Positions 24,685-36,317 of a DNA stretch of 64,000 nucleotides are shown here, one piece after another. Location of the stretch: the NCBI GenBank assembly GCA_036852015.1, contig JAANDG010000100.1:248001-312000 (forward strand), written 5' to 3'. The position numbers and the translations under genes are program-made. The DNA is from Pelodera strongyloides (lineage: Eukaryota > Nematoda > Chromadorea > Rhabditida > Rhabditidae). Under the pieces are notes generated by a model, which saw nothing but the letters and a program-made list of their open reading frames with translations, had not been told where the DNA came from and searched no databases. Numbering within the stretch: the stretch's first letter is position 1; each line of letters opens with the position of its first letter.

Positions 24685-24810
24685 CATGGGAAACCAAAAA
24701 CCCCGATATGGCTCCGATCAAGGCCCTCAAAAAATCCGGCCTTGATAGGGGACATATCGGGGGTTTCGAGAAATAATCGGGGCCATATCGGGGGTTTCGA
24801 CATTCCTGTG
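24685..24810. repeat. CCCCGATATGG-type inverted-repeat element, short copy
   Basis: The ends are CATGGGAAACCAAAAACCCC and, inverted, GGGGGTTTCGACATTCCTGTG. The interior is made of repeated CCGAT and ATCGG words in both orientations. It is the same family as 33277-33505 and a relative of 40986-41290 and 41458-41779. Confidence 0.65.
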
Positions 24811-24961
24811 TTCCTCGGCAAACTGTTCGACCATGTACCGTAGAAGAATCATTTTTTTGCGGTTTTAGGGCATAACATTGTTGGAAATACCTTGTTATAA
24901 TCGAAGGAATGATCTTCATTCGTTTAATTATTATGTAGAGAAAGTATGCACATGGACGCAT

Positions 24962-25376
24962 TAAAGGGTCAGGCCCATTTCAAGTAACCCCTGTTTTTGA
25001 TGATTCCATCTGATTCTCCATGTCAAATATAGTAGGATACGGCATTTTTCTAATTTTCAAGCGCAGAATCACGCTGTATTCAGCAATTTACCATGGCCAG
25101 TCATACCCAACTATATATCGCAGTTGTCACGCCCCTCCGCGCTAATTGGGCAATATGCTCCATTTGGCGTGGCAATTGCGATATAGGCCAATTAGCGCGA
25201 ATGGGCGTGACAACGTCGATTGATTGTTGTGTATGACTGGCCATGGTAAATTGCTGAGAACTGCGTGAATATTGCGACTGGAAATTGGAAAAAAATTCAG
25301 CCTACTATATTTGAAACGGAGAATCCGATGGAGTTATCAAAAATAGGGGTCATTTGAAATGGGCCTGACCCTTTAA
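24962..25376. mobile_element. MITE copy 2, intact ends
   Basis: It starts TTAAAGGGTCAGGCCCATTT and ends with the exact inverse, AAATGGGCCTGACCCTTTAA. TTAA at both borders suggests a TTAA-type target duplication, as known for piggyBac-related elements. No ORF is present. Confidence 0.8.
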
Positions 25377-26769
25377 ACAGTGACACGTATGTTGACGTTT
25401 CTGAATACGGTACATGGCAGCACAGTTTGCAGGCGAATAACTCTGCGAGTTCTACGTGTACAGAACTGCGGTCTTTTGTAAATATCTCCCCCAGTTTTAA
25501 ATAGTATGCAAAAAGGTTTTCGCGGCCACGTTTTGGTAGCCTGGGAGATTTATCGCAGGAAAATTGGGAAACGCTTTTTATTCGTGGGCCTGAGCCTTTA
25601 AAGGAAGGCAGTCAGTTCAAATTCAACTTTTTCATTCAATTTTTATCAGACGCAAAACGATTTATAAAACAATATGCAGCCATTAAAAAGCCATATAAAA
25701 GCGAACTCAGGGAGAGAAATCAATGAAAATGGGTTTTGGTAAATGACCGTCGCCGGTGCATATAGGCAATTTCCAGGGGTACTTGGAGAGTGAAAGCCTG
25801 TACTGTTACACCTGGCGCGTGGTTTATCACTGCAGGGTATTTATTATGAAACTCTATACGGGCAATTATAAACTACGGTATACTAGTAAAACTCATACAC
25901 AGGGATTTCTCTCCCTGAGCTCGTTTTGCCGTACTTTGGTGCTGGAATCGTAGTTTTCTTCACATATTTGAATATTTAATGAAAAGCGAATAAAAAATAC
26001 GAATTTGTAGTGACTGCGATCCTTTAAGGGCGGCGTTTTGTCGACTGTAATCTGTCGTAGTCTTTCAATTTAGGCACAATGATAAATGACCGCACTTTAA
26101 ACAGAACCATATGCTAATTCGCACATGGGAATTATTTAAGTAAATTTTATGGGCGTTTTTCTGAAAAAAATGTAAAGTCTATGATAATGCCCCTCCCATT
26201 TGTGCACTTTTTGTCAGGCCTACTGGTAACTAGGAACAATACAGCTTTAAAGTGCTGATGATCTACGATCTATTCATTAATTAGCAGAATGCCGAAAATG
26301 AGTGATAGACAGACATTGTTTCGGAAGCATTAAACGTACCAACCTTCTAACGTGGCATTCGAAAAAAGAATGCCCAAAGCTGTAGTCGTGCACATGGTTT
26401 GCTTCATGTGAGCGTTCGATGGACGAGGAATCATAAAATAAGGTGCATTAAGATACGCAAGATAACGCAACTGGGACAAACCGAACTCTGACACACTTAT
26501 GCTATCCACAGCAGATACTCCGCAGCCAACGACATAATAATTAATTAATATAATTAAAAGAGCGCAACACCTTGATATGCGATGGATGGAAAACAAAGTA
26601 GATGAAATAGATAGTTGAAAATCATTTCCACCAACAATCCCCAGATATGTACTTCCAAAGAAGTTAGTAAAAGTTTGATCTCGTCAATTGAGTAGCTACG
26701 TGTTCCCGTTATCAGCTAACCGAAAGTTCCACATATAGAAGGTATTATGCCATAATAAATTTTCTGTCG
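25377..26769. other. No gene firmly supported
   Basis: The minus ORF 26344-26596 is hydrophobic near its start (CCALLIILINYYVVGCGV) and has a possible donor (GAAG then GTTGGT), but it has no ATG. It could be an exon of a lost gene. The rest is AT-rich with fragments resembling MITE ends (CCTTTAAAGG near 25600). Confidence 0.3.
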
Positions 26770-27535
26770 GTATTTCACCCGGGCACTGCGGTAATTACAC
26801 TCGCGCACTGCGGTACTTGCGCACTACGGAACTCGCGCACTACGGAACTCGCGCACTACGGTACTCGCGCACTACGGTACTCGCGCACTGCGGTACTCGC
26901 GCGGTGCGGTACTCGCGCACTGCGGTACTCGCGCGGTGCGGTACTCGCGCGGTGCGGTACTCGCGCAGTGCGGTACTCGCGCAGTGCGGTACTCGCGCAG
27001 TGCGGTACTCGCGCAGTGCGGTACTCGCGCAGTGCGGTACTCACGCAGTGCGGTACTCACGCACTGCGGTACTCACGCACCACGGTACTCACGCACTACG
27101 GTACTCACGCACTACGGTACTCACGCACTACGGTACTCACGCACTACGGTACTCACGCACTACGGTACTCACGCACTACGGTACTCACGCACTACGGTAC
27201 TCACGCACTACGGTACTCACGCATACGGTACTCACGCACCACGGTACTCACACACTAAGGTTCTTACGCACTAAGGTTCTTACGTACTAAGGTTCTTACG
27301 TACTAAGATTCTTACGCACTAAGGTTCTTACGCACTACGGTGCGTACGCACTAAGGTATTTACGCACTAAGGCACTAAGGCACTTACACACCAAGGTACT
27401 TACACACTAAGGTACTTACACACTAAGGTACTTACACACTAAGGTACTTACATAATACGGTACTTGCACACTACGATACTAAGGTACTTACACACCAAGG
27501 TACTTACACACTACGGTACTCACACACCTCTCGCT
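26770..27535 (+). repeat. 16-bp minisatellite, roughly 47 copies, with a left-to-right sequence gradient
   Basis: The unit changes in order from GGTACTCGCGCACTGC (left), to GGTACTCACGCACTAC (middle), to GGTTCTTACGCACTAA, and finally to GGTACTTACACACTAA (right). Because 16 is not a multiple of 3, three units make a 16-residue amino-acid period, so all frames stay open by chance. The reading frames here are not genes. Confidence 0.95.
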
Positions 27536-27752
27536 CCCCCTTCACACACCTCTCTCCATTTCTCCCTATCTTCATCCCAGGTTTTCATCATCAAGGTTAC
27601 TTCAACTCTTGCCCATGGAAAGAAACCACGGAATGTAGACCCTTACATACTACAATTGTTATCAATAATATTTCCGCATATAGCTCTTATTTGATCGAAA
27701 ACATAAGTATGCGAATTGATTTTTTCTTTTTTTTGAGTTTGTTTGACATAAA

Positions 27753-27905
27753 CTAATTGACCCACCCGGGTCCCTCTCCTTGCAAGTGTTCCTGGTCCAG
27801 GATGTCATGATGCTCCTCGTTGCTCACAAACTCGGCATTCAGTTCGTAGGTGTCCTCACCCACATGTTTCGGAAGTTCATTGAAGCCACCGAATTCCTTC
27901 GATTC
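27753..27905 (-). CDS. Orphan terminal exon with an acidic tail (partial gene)
   Basis: An acceptor (aatatatttag) precedes 50 codons and a TAG. The length, 153 bases, is phase 0. The peptide begins ESKEFGGFNELPKHVGED, is strongly acidic, and ends QLQGEGP-like and GWVN. Codons are typical of a well-used gene and differ from the AT-rich flanks, which makes this convincing as a last exon. It looks like a cytoplasmic tail or a disordered C-terminus, but the family is unknown. The upstream exons should lie on the minus strand above 27905, where MITEs and a retrotransposon fill the next 5 kb. I could not find them. Confidence 0.5.
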   Translation of the reverse strand, partial: ESKEFGGFNELPKHVGEDTYELNAEFVSNEEHHDILDQEHLQGEGPGWVN

Positions 27906-28188
27906 CTAAATATATTGATTAAATACCAATAAAGCAAGTTTATGAAAATGTTCGCGTAAACAACGAACTCGGTTCAAGCCCACGTATAGGAATTTGGGCT
28001 ACATTTTTCAAGACGCTTTCGCAAAAACCGTATTTCGCACATTGTTTTTTTCACTTCGTACACAGTATTTGTAGAAGATAATTGTTTGTGGTTCGTGCTG
28101 CACACTGCGTTCGTCCCGGGCGAACTTGGCACTTTTGCCAAAAATTATAATGGACTTAATTTTGAGGCAATACGCGCAAAATTATTAA

Positions 28189-28522
28189 AGGGAATATGTA
28201 GGCTCTTTTTGAAGTTAAGCTGTATTAATAGAATGCGTGTTGCCCATTAAGGAAACAATAACACAAGTTGTCTACAATTACCCACTTGAAAGAAAATGAA
28301 TTACAAAGTTCGCCTTTTCCATAGTAAACGCTAATTCGGAACCCTTGCATAAATTTGGGTCCAATTGAATAAATTTCAGTTTAAATCGGCAAATAGCAAG
28401 ATTCAAGATGCAGCGCATTCCAATTTCGTATTTACATATTCAGTCGCCTATTTAAATTAACGTCTGGTATGGAAACGCTAGTTTCGCTTTTTTTGCTCAT
28501 TTTGAGTGCCTACATATTCGCT
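28189..28522. mobile_element. TTAA-flanked MITE, AGGGAATATGTAGGC ends
   Basis: The 334-base element starts AGGGAATATGTAGGC and ends with the inverse GCCTACATATTCGCT (14 of 15 match). TTAA flanks it on both sides (28185-28188 and 28523-28526). A relative of 359 bases sits inside a retrotransposon at 32029-32387. Confidence 0.8.
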
Positions 28523-28929
28523 TTAAATCTCTAGAAAACGCTTGGGAATGGATAGCGGAACCGCTTTTTAGGCACATTTTCCCTGAAAAGGTGAAAGTTC
28601 GAACTTTGATGAAATATAACGAAAATTAGCAAGAAACAGTCGGAAACATACTTGGAGACTTTGCCTAATAGGCATTAGGCGCACCAGGCATAAGATGAAC
28701 ACTGATAAAATCCAAAAACGGACACCCTTTTAACCAGAATCACATGCTAATTTGCAAATGTTTACTATCTATTTAAGTTTTAAGGTTCCATTTACACGTT
28801 TCAAAATTCTTTCCGTGCTATAAACCAACCTTCGCTATCAACTACCAAACAAAATTACCAGATTGGCGTACAAAAGAGGAATAATTGTAATCGATAAGTT
28901 TATTTAGTATTTGTGTAAGAAAGTGTAAG

Positions 28930-29340
28930 AAATGACGCTTTGAAATTAGATTTACTTGTGAATCGTAGAAAAAGAGCAGATGCTAAAATGCTACGAAAAA
29001 TTTTAGCTGGGAAATGTGGTGCGAGCTTGCAGAGAATGTTCAAGTTCAGACCCTTTGCTTACTCTTCCCGTAGGGGCAGGAGTAGGATCGTTATTCCCAG
29101 AGCAACTAAAATGGTTCGTAGGCATTCATTTGTACATAGAACTTCTATTATGATTGAGGAAACTCCGCACTTAGCTTCATAGATTTCTGTATAATGTGTC
29201 ACTTTATTTATTCTTCATTTTTTTTTTTGTATTTGTGCTACTGTTGACTGTTGCTTTACTCGACAAAACTGTACGTTGCATATATTTTTCTCATGAATTT
29301 TATGTGTGCGTAATAAATTATTATTATATTATTATTATTT
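28930..29340 (+). mobile_element. 3' fragment of a non-LTR retrotransposon (same family as 42.3 kb)
   Basis: The 80-codon ORF at 28940-29182 matches the C-terminus of the 42327-43796 reverse transcriptase, for example AKMLRKILAGKCGASL against ARMLRKILAGKCGPHL, and VRRHSFVHRTSIMIE against VRRHSFLHRTSLMIE. It is followed by a GTGTGCGTAATAAATTATT tail. This is a 5'-truncated dead copy. It ends tail to tail against the minus-strand element that starts its 3' end at about 29341. Confidence 0.8.
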
Positions 29341-32300
29341 AGTAAATACACCAAAAGGTGTGCATCCGAGGATGAAAGTTAAAAACGAACATACAAACGG
29401 AAACAGATGACTGATTTGATTAGCAATGAGATTTGACATTCTGCATTTGGAATATTGTTGCAAAGGAAGAAAGCCAGCATTTTTGTTTGAGCAAACCTTG
29501 AATCAATCCCTTTAGCAAATAATGTGGTATTTCCATGTTACCTTAAAAAATGAGCCACATTCACGAACAATGTTTAAGAAATAAGTAGACATACTATCTT
29601 ATTGGGACCTAGAAATAAATGTTAAAAACTAGACAACAGAAAGTTAAACCCTAGCACCGTGAATACCCTCCACCCGCAGGAAACCGAATGCGCTACACTG
29701 AAATACCACTGAACCGCAAATGGTTGTTTTTTGAGTGGTTAATCCACTGGGCTTAATTACAAGGTTTTCTAAACTAACCGATAGCTGGGTAACTGGTAAC
29801 TGAGTAGTTGGCAACTGGGTAATATGCACTGCGTGTCAATATTGAATACTGCAAATAATCTCTGAGGAAAAAAACGAAAAAGAAACGATACAATTGTCAA
29901 TAGATTTTAGATATTTTATCCATCGTCCATGGGCATGTCGTCGATCTTTAATTCATCTAGAACAATATTCATTCTACCGCTGGAAGTTGTATCTGAAGAG
30001 AAACAAATTATTGAATATGCTGAAAATTGAATTCCCGGAAATTTTCTGTAATGTCAGTGATATCAAGGTTGGCAATTATGTCTGCCAAATTAGTATTTTG
30101 GGCTAACATTCTCTTGAGAGACATGGAATTTTGAATACGCAAAACGTTGTCAGGAAGTTTATTAATCCACTTGGCAGTTCTAATAAAGAAACTATTATAA
30201 TAAGGGTTTAGTTTTGAGAATGGAACATGTAATTCAAATGCAGAGGTACGACCTCTAGTAGGTTTCCAAATGTAATACCTACTGAAGGTAGTACCTAGTT
30301 CTCCTTTGAGCAATTTGAATGAAAAAATAATATCTTGTTTTACTCTGAAATGTTGTAGTGACAGAAGATTAAACTTCGACAAACGACCTTTATAAGAAGG
30401 CACACGAAAGTTAGGAAAACACTTTTGAAAGATTATTCGCGTTATGCGTGATTGAACCTTTTCCACTTTCAAAATATCTTTTTTCAAATAAGGACTCCAT
30501 ACAACACTAGCAAATTCCAGAATGGGCCTAACCCACACCTTATATGCTTTGATAAGAACATCTGCATTACGCAGCTTGATGCCTTTGTTGATTGCGAACC
30601 AACAGCCCATAGCTTTAGTGCACATATTATTAAGGTGATCTACATAATGCCAATTGTCTTGGACCAAAATTCCCAAATCGCGCACAGAATTTACAGCTTT
30701 TAAGGAAAAACCATTTACGGTGTACACATGTTTTACATTTTTATTACCAAGATACAAGACACTGCACTTTGATTCAGAGAGGTCTATTTGCCAATCTTTA
30801 CAATATTCAGTTAGTGAAGAAAGAGAGTGCTCAAGAGAACGGTGTGCTTCTGCAAAAGAGGCTTGACTATAACTACAAAAGATTTTGCAATCATCGGCAA
30901 AACATCTGATTTGGATGTTAGGAGAAGTTTTTATTTTAGAAGGTAAATCGCTGATGTAAAGCAAAAATAGAATAGGAGCTAAAACTGAACCCTGCGGAAC
31001 CCCAGATGGAGAGCAGAACTCTTTTGAAAACACATCATTGGTTATTTTAACTTGAAAGGTTCTATCCGCAAGGAAACCTTGAACCCAAAGAACTAATTGC
31101 TCTGGAAAACCCAGTTTACGAAGCTTATACAACAATTTGGAATGTACGACTTTGTCAAAAGCTTTTGCGATATCAAGATAGACCACGTCAATGCACTCCT
31201 TATTTTCATAGGAAGTCAACCAATTTTTCTGACAGTCTAACATTTGTAAATCAACAGATTTTCCTTTAATAAAGCCATATTGCTCATCTGGAATACAGTT
31301 GAGATGCTTAATGAACTTAAGAAGCTTTTCTTGGACAAGTGTTTCCATTGATTTGCATATAGCACTATTGATTGCAATTGGCCTATAATGAACAGGGAGA
31401 ACAGGCTTGGGAATCTTGGGAACTGGTGTTACAAAGGACTTTCTCCATGAATATGGTATTTTGCCAGTTTCCAACGAAATGTTAAACATCATAGATAAAG
31501 GCTCAGATAATTCATTTCTTAAATATTTTAGAACATATTGTGGAATTAAATCAGCTGTGAGAGAAAAGCAATTTTTTAATTTTCCGAGTGCCTTATGAAC
31601 ATCAGATGGGAATATTGTCGACAAAGTTACATTTCGATATGAATAGCTCATATCGTTCATAGGAGGAAAATTATTATTATCATTAGTAAACACCGATTCA
31701 AATTGTTGACCTATTAGGTCTGCCTTTGTTTGATTTTCGTAAATAATACGATTAGTTCCAGGTTCAGTAACTACTACAATTGAACTTTTCCTATTTACTT
31801 TTCCCTTTACATATGAGAAAAAACGCTTTCCCAGTTTGCCATTAAATATTTTCCTTTCTTTATTTGCAAAATACTTTTCTAAAGCTTTATCAAGAGACCT
31901 GCTTATGGTTTTTATTTCATTGCTGATGATTTGTGAATTAGAACCTTTGTTCAAAAGAAAGAGCCGGCGTTTGTGATAGAACATATTTCTAATATGTGCA
32001 GGAAATTTCTCTAATTTAATTTCCTTATAGGGAATATGTATGCCCTTTTTGAAGTTAAGCTGTATTAATAGTATGTGTGTTCCTCATTAAGGAAACAACA
32101 ACAAAAAATGTTAAAAGTTTCCCATTTAAAAGAAAATGATTTTCAAAGTTCACCTTTTCCATAGTAAACACGTTTACTGACACCCTGGCTTACACGGCAG
32201 TGCTGATGGAGCAAAAATTTAGCATATGTGTACATACATCGGCATATAGCATGCAACATCGACATATTTGCATGCAAAATCAGAATATTCGAATTTACAT

Positions 32301-32640
32301 ATACAGTCGCCTACTTAAATTCATGTCTGGTGTGGAAACTCTAGTTTCGCAGTTGTGTTGCTCTTTTTGAGTGCCTACATATTCTCTTTATGCACCAAGG
32401 GGACAAATTCATTTAAAAGAGAACGGAGATAGTCAGAAAATTTAGCTTCTAAGTCATTTATATCATTGTAGTACCCGAAGAACTGAACCCAATCTATATC
32501 CAGACTATCCTGAATAGATGCCCAATCAGCGTTTTTATAATCAAAAGTTGGCGATTTCTTTGTGATGAGGCTTCCCGACATATTTAAATTAAAAGAGATT
32601 AGGTTGTGGTCAGATGTATGTGGTCAGACTATTGATTATA
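29341..32640 (-). mobile_element. Non-LTR retrotransposon A, 5'-truncated, ORF broken by a MITE
   Basis: The minus-strand ORF runs from 32581 to 30008 with one interruption at 32029-32387. It carries the end of the endonuclease domain (TSDHN just upstream of 32581), then a reverse transcriptase with the expected blocks: PVPKIPKPVLPVHYRPIAIN, YLDIAKAFDKVVH, GVPQGSVLAPILFLLYISD and the catalytic FADDCKIF. The C-terminal region has WSPYLKKDILKVEKVQ. The layout fits the jockey/CR1-like groups, but I cannot assign the clade. The 3' UTR (29341-30007) shares segments with element B (for example TGAATACCCTCCACCCGCAG). The 5' end stops near 32640, so most of the endonuclease is missing. Copying in trans is conceivable for the RNA, but this copy cannot encode a complete product. 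Confidence 0.9.
32029..32387. mobile_element. MITE inserted in retrotransposon A, TTAT target duplication
   Basis: It starts AGGGAATATGTATGCCC and ends CCTACATATTCTCT, flanked by TTAT at 32025-32028 and 32388-32391. The retrotransposon frame is the same on both sides once the element and one TTAT are left out, as alignment to element B shows. It is the same family as 28189-28522. Confidence 0.88.
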
Positions 32641-32991
32641 ATCGATCGATTAGTCACAGGTTAATTGAAATTAAGATAAAAGAAACACATAACCTACCTG
32701 CAACTGATGACTGGCAGCACTCGCGGAGCAATGTTGAGCCAAATTAGAATAGCGGTTTACTTATCACAAATTTGCATATTCGTTGCATTTGTAATTTATT
32801 CGGCGCGCTCCAGTCTCACTGTTGAAATTGTCTCTAACACACGGAAATGGTACGTTTCAGCAAACACATATGAATGATGAGAACAGTGTTATCAGCTATT
32901 TGTTCAGACACCTCATTTAGAAAACGCCAGTGCCATACGCTTTTATTTCGCATAAACTACTTAATTAACAAATTAGCAACGGGAAAGGGTT

Positions 32992-33150
32992 AAAGGAGGA
33001 GGCTCACGAGTTCTAAGTGTACAATTCCTTCATTTTTATCGAAATAAGATGGTGGTATCTTCCAATAAACATGGTTATCAAGCACCCGCTTTAAATTAAA
33101 AGGAATAAATCAGCGCAATGCTTTGAATTCTATCAAAGTTCTTAATCGTA
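32992..33150. repeat. Half copy of the 16.6-kb foldback element
   Basis: TTAAAGGAGGAGGCTCACGA at the start, then a diverged TTTATCGAAATAAGATGGTGG and AATTAAAAGGAATAAATCA, follow the order of the left arm at 16580-16730. The inverted right arm is absent. Confidence 0.6.
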
Positions 33151-33276
33151 TTGTGTGTCCCGAGCGAGGGTATCTGTCTACATGGACAGAAACTCTCGGG
33201 GGACACATAATAGAATATAAGTAGTGCAACGTAGAGCCAGATACCCTTGATACACACAGAATTATAGTCAGTTTAA

Positions 33277-33505
33277 CATGGGAAACCAGATCCCGGATAC
33301 ACAATCGAAGCCATATTTTGGTTTTTTTTGAGAGGACCGGGGCTATATCGTACCTTGTTCCCGATATGGACCAGATTATTTGTGATCGGGGCCATATCGG
33401 GACTTGATCGGGGGTCATATCGGGGCGATGTATGTTTTTTTTGCAAAACCCCGATATGACCCCTATTAAAATCGGGGTCATATCGGGGTTTTTACTTTCC
33501 CGTGA
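33277..33505. repeat. CCCCGATATGG-type inverted-repeat element
   Basis: The ends are CATGGGAAACCAGATCCCGG and GGTTTTTACTTTCCCGTG. The interior repeats GGGGCCATATCGGG and CCCCGATATGACCCC in both orientations. It is the same family as 24685-24810. Confidence 0.65.
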
Positions 33506-34157
33506 GTAATAAAAAGCCGCTATGAATTCTGGGTGGTCAACTGCAGAGCTGCGACTGCAACTGCATCTACGGTTGCAGTCTAATTTTACATTTTCTACAA
33601 GGAAAGTCAGCATTTCGCAAACCTGACAACCTGCTCCGAAAAAAACATCAACGAAAAGAGCATTAGTGTCTAACGATAAGATATAAATTACAAAACAAAT
33701 CGCAATGATTTTACTTTACTTCACCGGACACTACACTCTATTCTGCTTTTTTTGTGCTTAACAATAGTCGTCTAAAAATATCGGGATAGTTATTGACTAC
33801 CATACATACAACAATAAAAACACGACAGAAAAAAACACGTGGTTCAAAGAAAAAGCAAAAAAAAAATGTTTCAAATAATTCTGCATTACTTTGCATCATT
33901 GGTCAATTGGCATGTATTAGGGTTTTGCCCTATAATTGTCGTTGGGTATCGGTTTTAAGTTCATCTAATTGTTTTAAAATTTAATTATTTTCTTGAAACT
34001 AATTAAATTAGGTCCTTGAGTTTACTTGCAAAGCTTTAATTGACATTCTTGATTGAGCCTCTTGCAAGTTCTAATTGTTCTTCTTATCATCTAATGCTCT
34101 ACAACAAGTGTTCCTTGAAACTATATTATTATCAGTATATCTGATCGACAGACCCTA
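33506..34157. other. No gene recognised
   Basis: AT-rich sequence with a short GCAACTGCA-rich patch at 33537-33580 that recalls the ends of the 44.5-kb element. No exon is supported. Confidence 0.35.
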
Positions 34158-34245
34158 ATGCTCTTTTCTTTGATATTCGTTCTCGTCTTATTCACAACAA
34201 GAACTGATGCCTGCAAGGAAGAAGAACCAGTAGATGCATCACCTG
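34158..34245 (+). CDS. Isolated signal-peptide exon, paralogue of exon 1 at 36318
   Basis: The ATG opens MLFSLIFVLVLFTTRTDAC, a signal peptide followed by a charged stretch (KEEEPVDASP), and reaches a GTTGGT donor after 88 bases at phase 1. Exon 1 of the threonine-rich gene at 36318-36405 has the same length, the same phase, the same donor sequence and the same plan (hydrophobic core, T-D-A/T-C, charged PxEE-like stretch). No threonine-rich exon 2 was found before 36318. Either the second gene has lost its remaining exons or this is an alternative first exon for the gene at 36.3 kb. Confidence 0.5.
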
Positions 34246-36317
34246 GTTGGTTTAAATTGACAATCATCATGAAAAAGTACACAGAAAACATGTTGGCCAA
34301 GAAAGAGCCACCTTTATTCATTTCGGTGGCCAATATGTATGTATATTCATAAATCTGGTTCACCTAAAGCCAGAGTTGAACACTTGTTGTGCGTTGAAAG
34401 CTTGATCTTGACAATCCCAAGCACAGCCGATGCCACAGACATATTGCGACAATAAAGTAAAAAAAAAAACTGTCCGGTGAGTAAGTGAGTAGTCTAAAAT
34501 AATAACCTGTCACGGCGAGCGGTGGACCACTGGAGTGTGCGGTAGATGTGCTATTAATGTGCGGGCGTGCACTGTAGCTGCCGCACCTGTTTCGCGCGAC
34601 TATTTATGAGACATAATTGTGATGCACAAACTGGAGTTCTTGTCTTATCTTATTGCGCAGCCGTGGCGCGCCATCGGCGCACCTTATTTTTAGAAGTGCA
34701 ATGCACGGTTTGTGCGATCATGATGATTCATTGATTGTTTGACATATTGTGTGCCTTCTTTCTGATGTTCTTCCCCATATACATCAATTTAGTGTGTTAT
34801 TTGGTCATTCGACTGAGCCTCCCTCATACAGTACGTACCCGCAGTTCTTTACAAATCTAACTCCAAATTGGTGCCATTATGGCTGACACCAATGCGGCTG
34901 TCAATTTTTTTCATATCCATATAACCTTGTCAATTCGAAAATGAGTGCAAGGTAGGAAGATTCCCTATACAAGAGGGACGCTTTCTCTTCCGCCAAAAAA
35001 GTGGCGCCCCAACAGAGTCTACAGACGTCAAGCAATTTCCATTCACTAGTTTATGAAATGAATGCACGGTTCAAGTGTACATGCATTGTATCTATCGAAA
35101 ATTATCCCAGATGAATTACGGTATTTCGAATTCACATCCCACGGTGTACTATGAAAATTAAGCGAAAATTTTGCAAAGCTATTTGAACACACGCCTTCAT
35201 CATAAGTCGTTGAAAAAAATAAAGCATGCGCTTGAAAATCACTGTTCAAATGGTCCCCGAATAAAGAAAATTTCACAATGTTTCTGTTTATTGAGCCGGT
35301 ATTTTATCCAACGTTGCCGTAACGACGGTCCTTTGTTATTCCTCACAGTGTATCCAAGGGGAAGCCACCATTAAAATGTATTTGCATGTCATAAAACCGC
35401 TGAATTGAGAAGTGATTTTTTGTGGGAAATAAGAGGATTCGAGTTTCATAGGCGACAGGTTTTGAACATCTGGCCTGAAACCCAGCTCATGACATACGAA
35501 CTACAACGCTACATGAAAGCTTTATAATTCTAGCATGCTCCGCGTCCTTATGGGGTATGGGTTATGATTTACTTATGGGATTACAAATGAATGGGCTAAG
35601 CTTTAGACCATAACTTATCTGTCTTGAGACATGTGAATAGTAGAGTTGGGTGTCAAACTCTAAAAAAAGCTGACTGAATCATCTTAGGGGTCTTTATGGC
35701 CAGTTATTGCTCTATTATGTAAGCAATTATTGAACCCTAATATTCTGAGAAAAAAAACTGAGTGAAAAAATTGAGCGTTTGTGAAACGGTGGGCGCAAAT
35801 TTTTCTGTCCTCAACTGAACCGAAAGAACGCAGTTTACATGGAAATGCAATTTTATCATTATTTTTTTCTTGCCGTAATATACGAATACTCATATGACGT
35901 ACAAGATAATTAAAACCAGGGCCCTTCAATTGTTACTTAGTATCTTTCATTGATGCACTCATTTTATGTGTTAATAAATATTTAATAATTAAACGCCCAA
36001 CCCCGACAAACTACATACACTACCACACATTTATGAAATTCACCAAATGGCATAGCACAAACAGCTGGTTTTCTATCACACGGCGTTTTTTGCCGTCTAC
36101 AAAAAGGACAGGAATGAAACGCTTTCCTTGATTGATAGCCCTTTTTGCATGGGTTCGCGAATTAGAGACTTATAAATAAGTACCTTTTTAACAGTAGGAT
36201 GCCCCTAGACCACCCAGGATTCACAGCGGCGTTTTTGTTACTTTAACATGATTTGTTGAGATCAAAGCCAGACATGCATCTTTCCAATAATAATCTGATA
36301 CTACTGATTTATTCACT
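34246..36317. other. No gene recognised
   Basis: AT-rich sequence with scattered short ORFs. No splice-supported coding segment and no clear repeat structure were seen. Confidence 0.35.

Noticed and set aside
26344..26596. Signal-peptide-like minus ORF
   Set aside because: Its apparent start codon is TTG, no ATG is available, and no downstream exon was found.
26817..27290. 157-codon ORF plus several antisense ORFs
   Set aside because: They are readings of the 16-bp minisatellite, open in several frames at once because of the repeat period.
33110..33613. 167-codon minus ORF
   Set aside because: It runs through the CCCCGATATGG-type repeat and a half foldback, and has no coding character.
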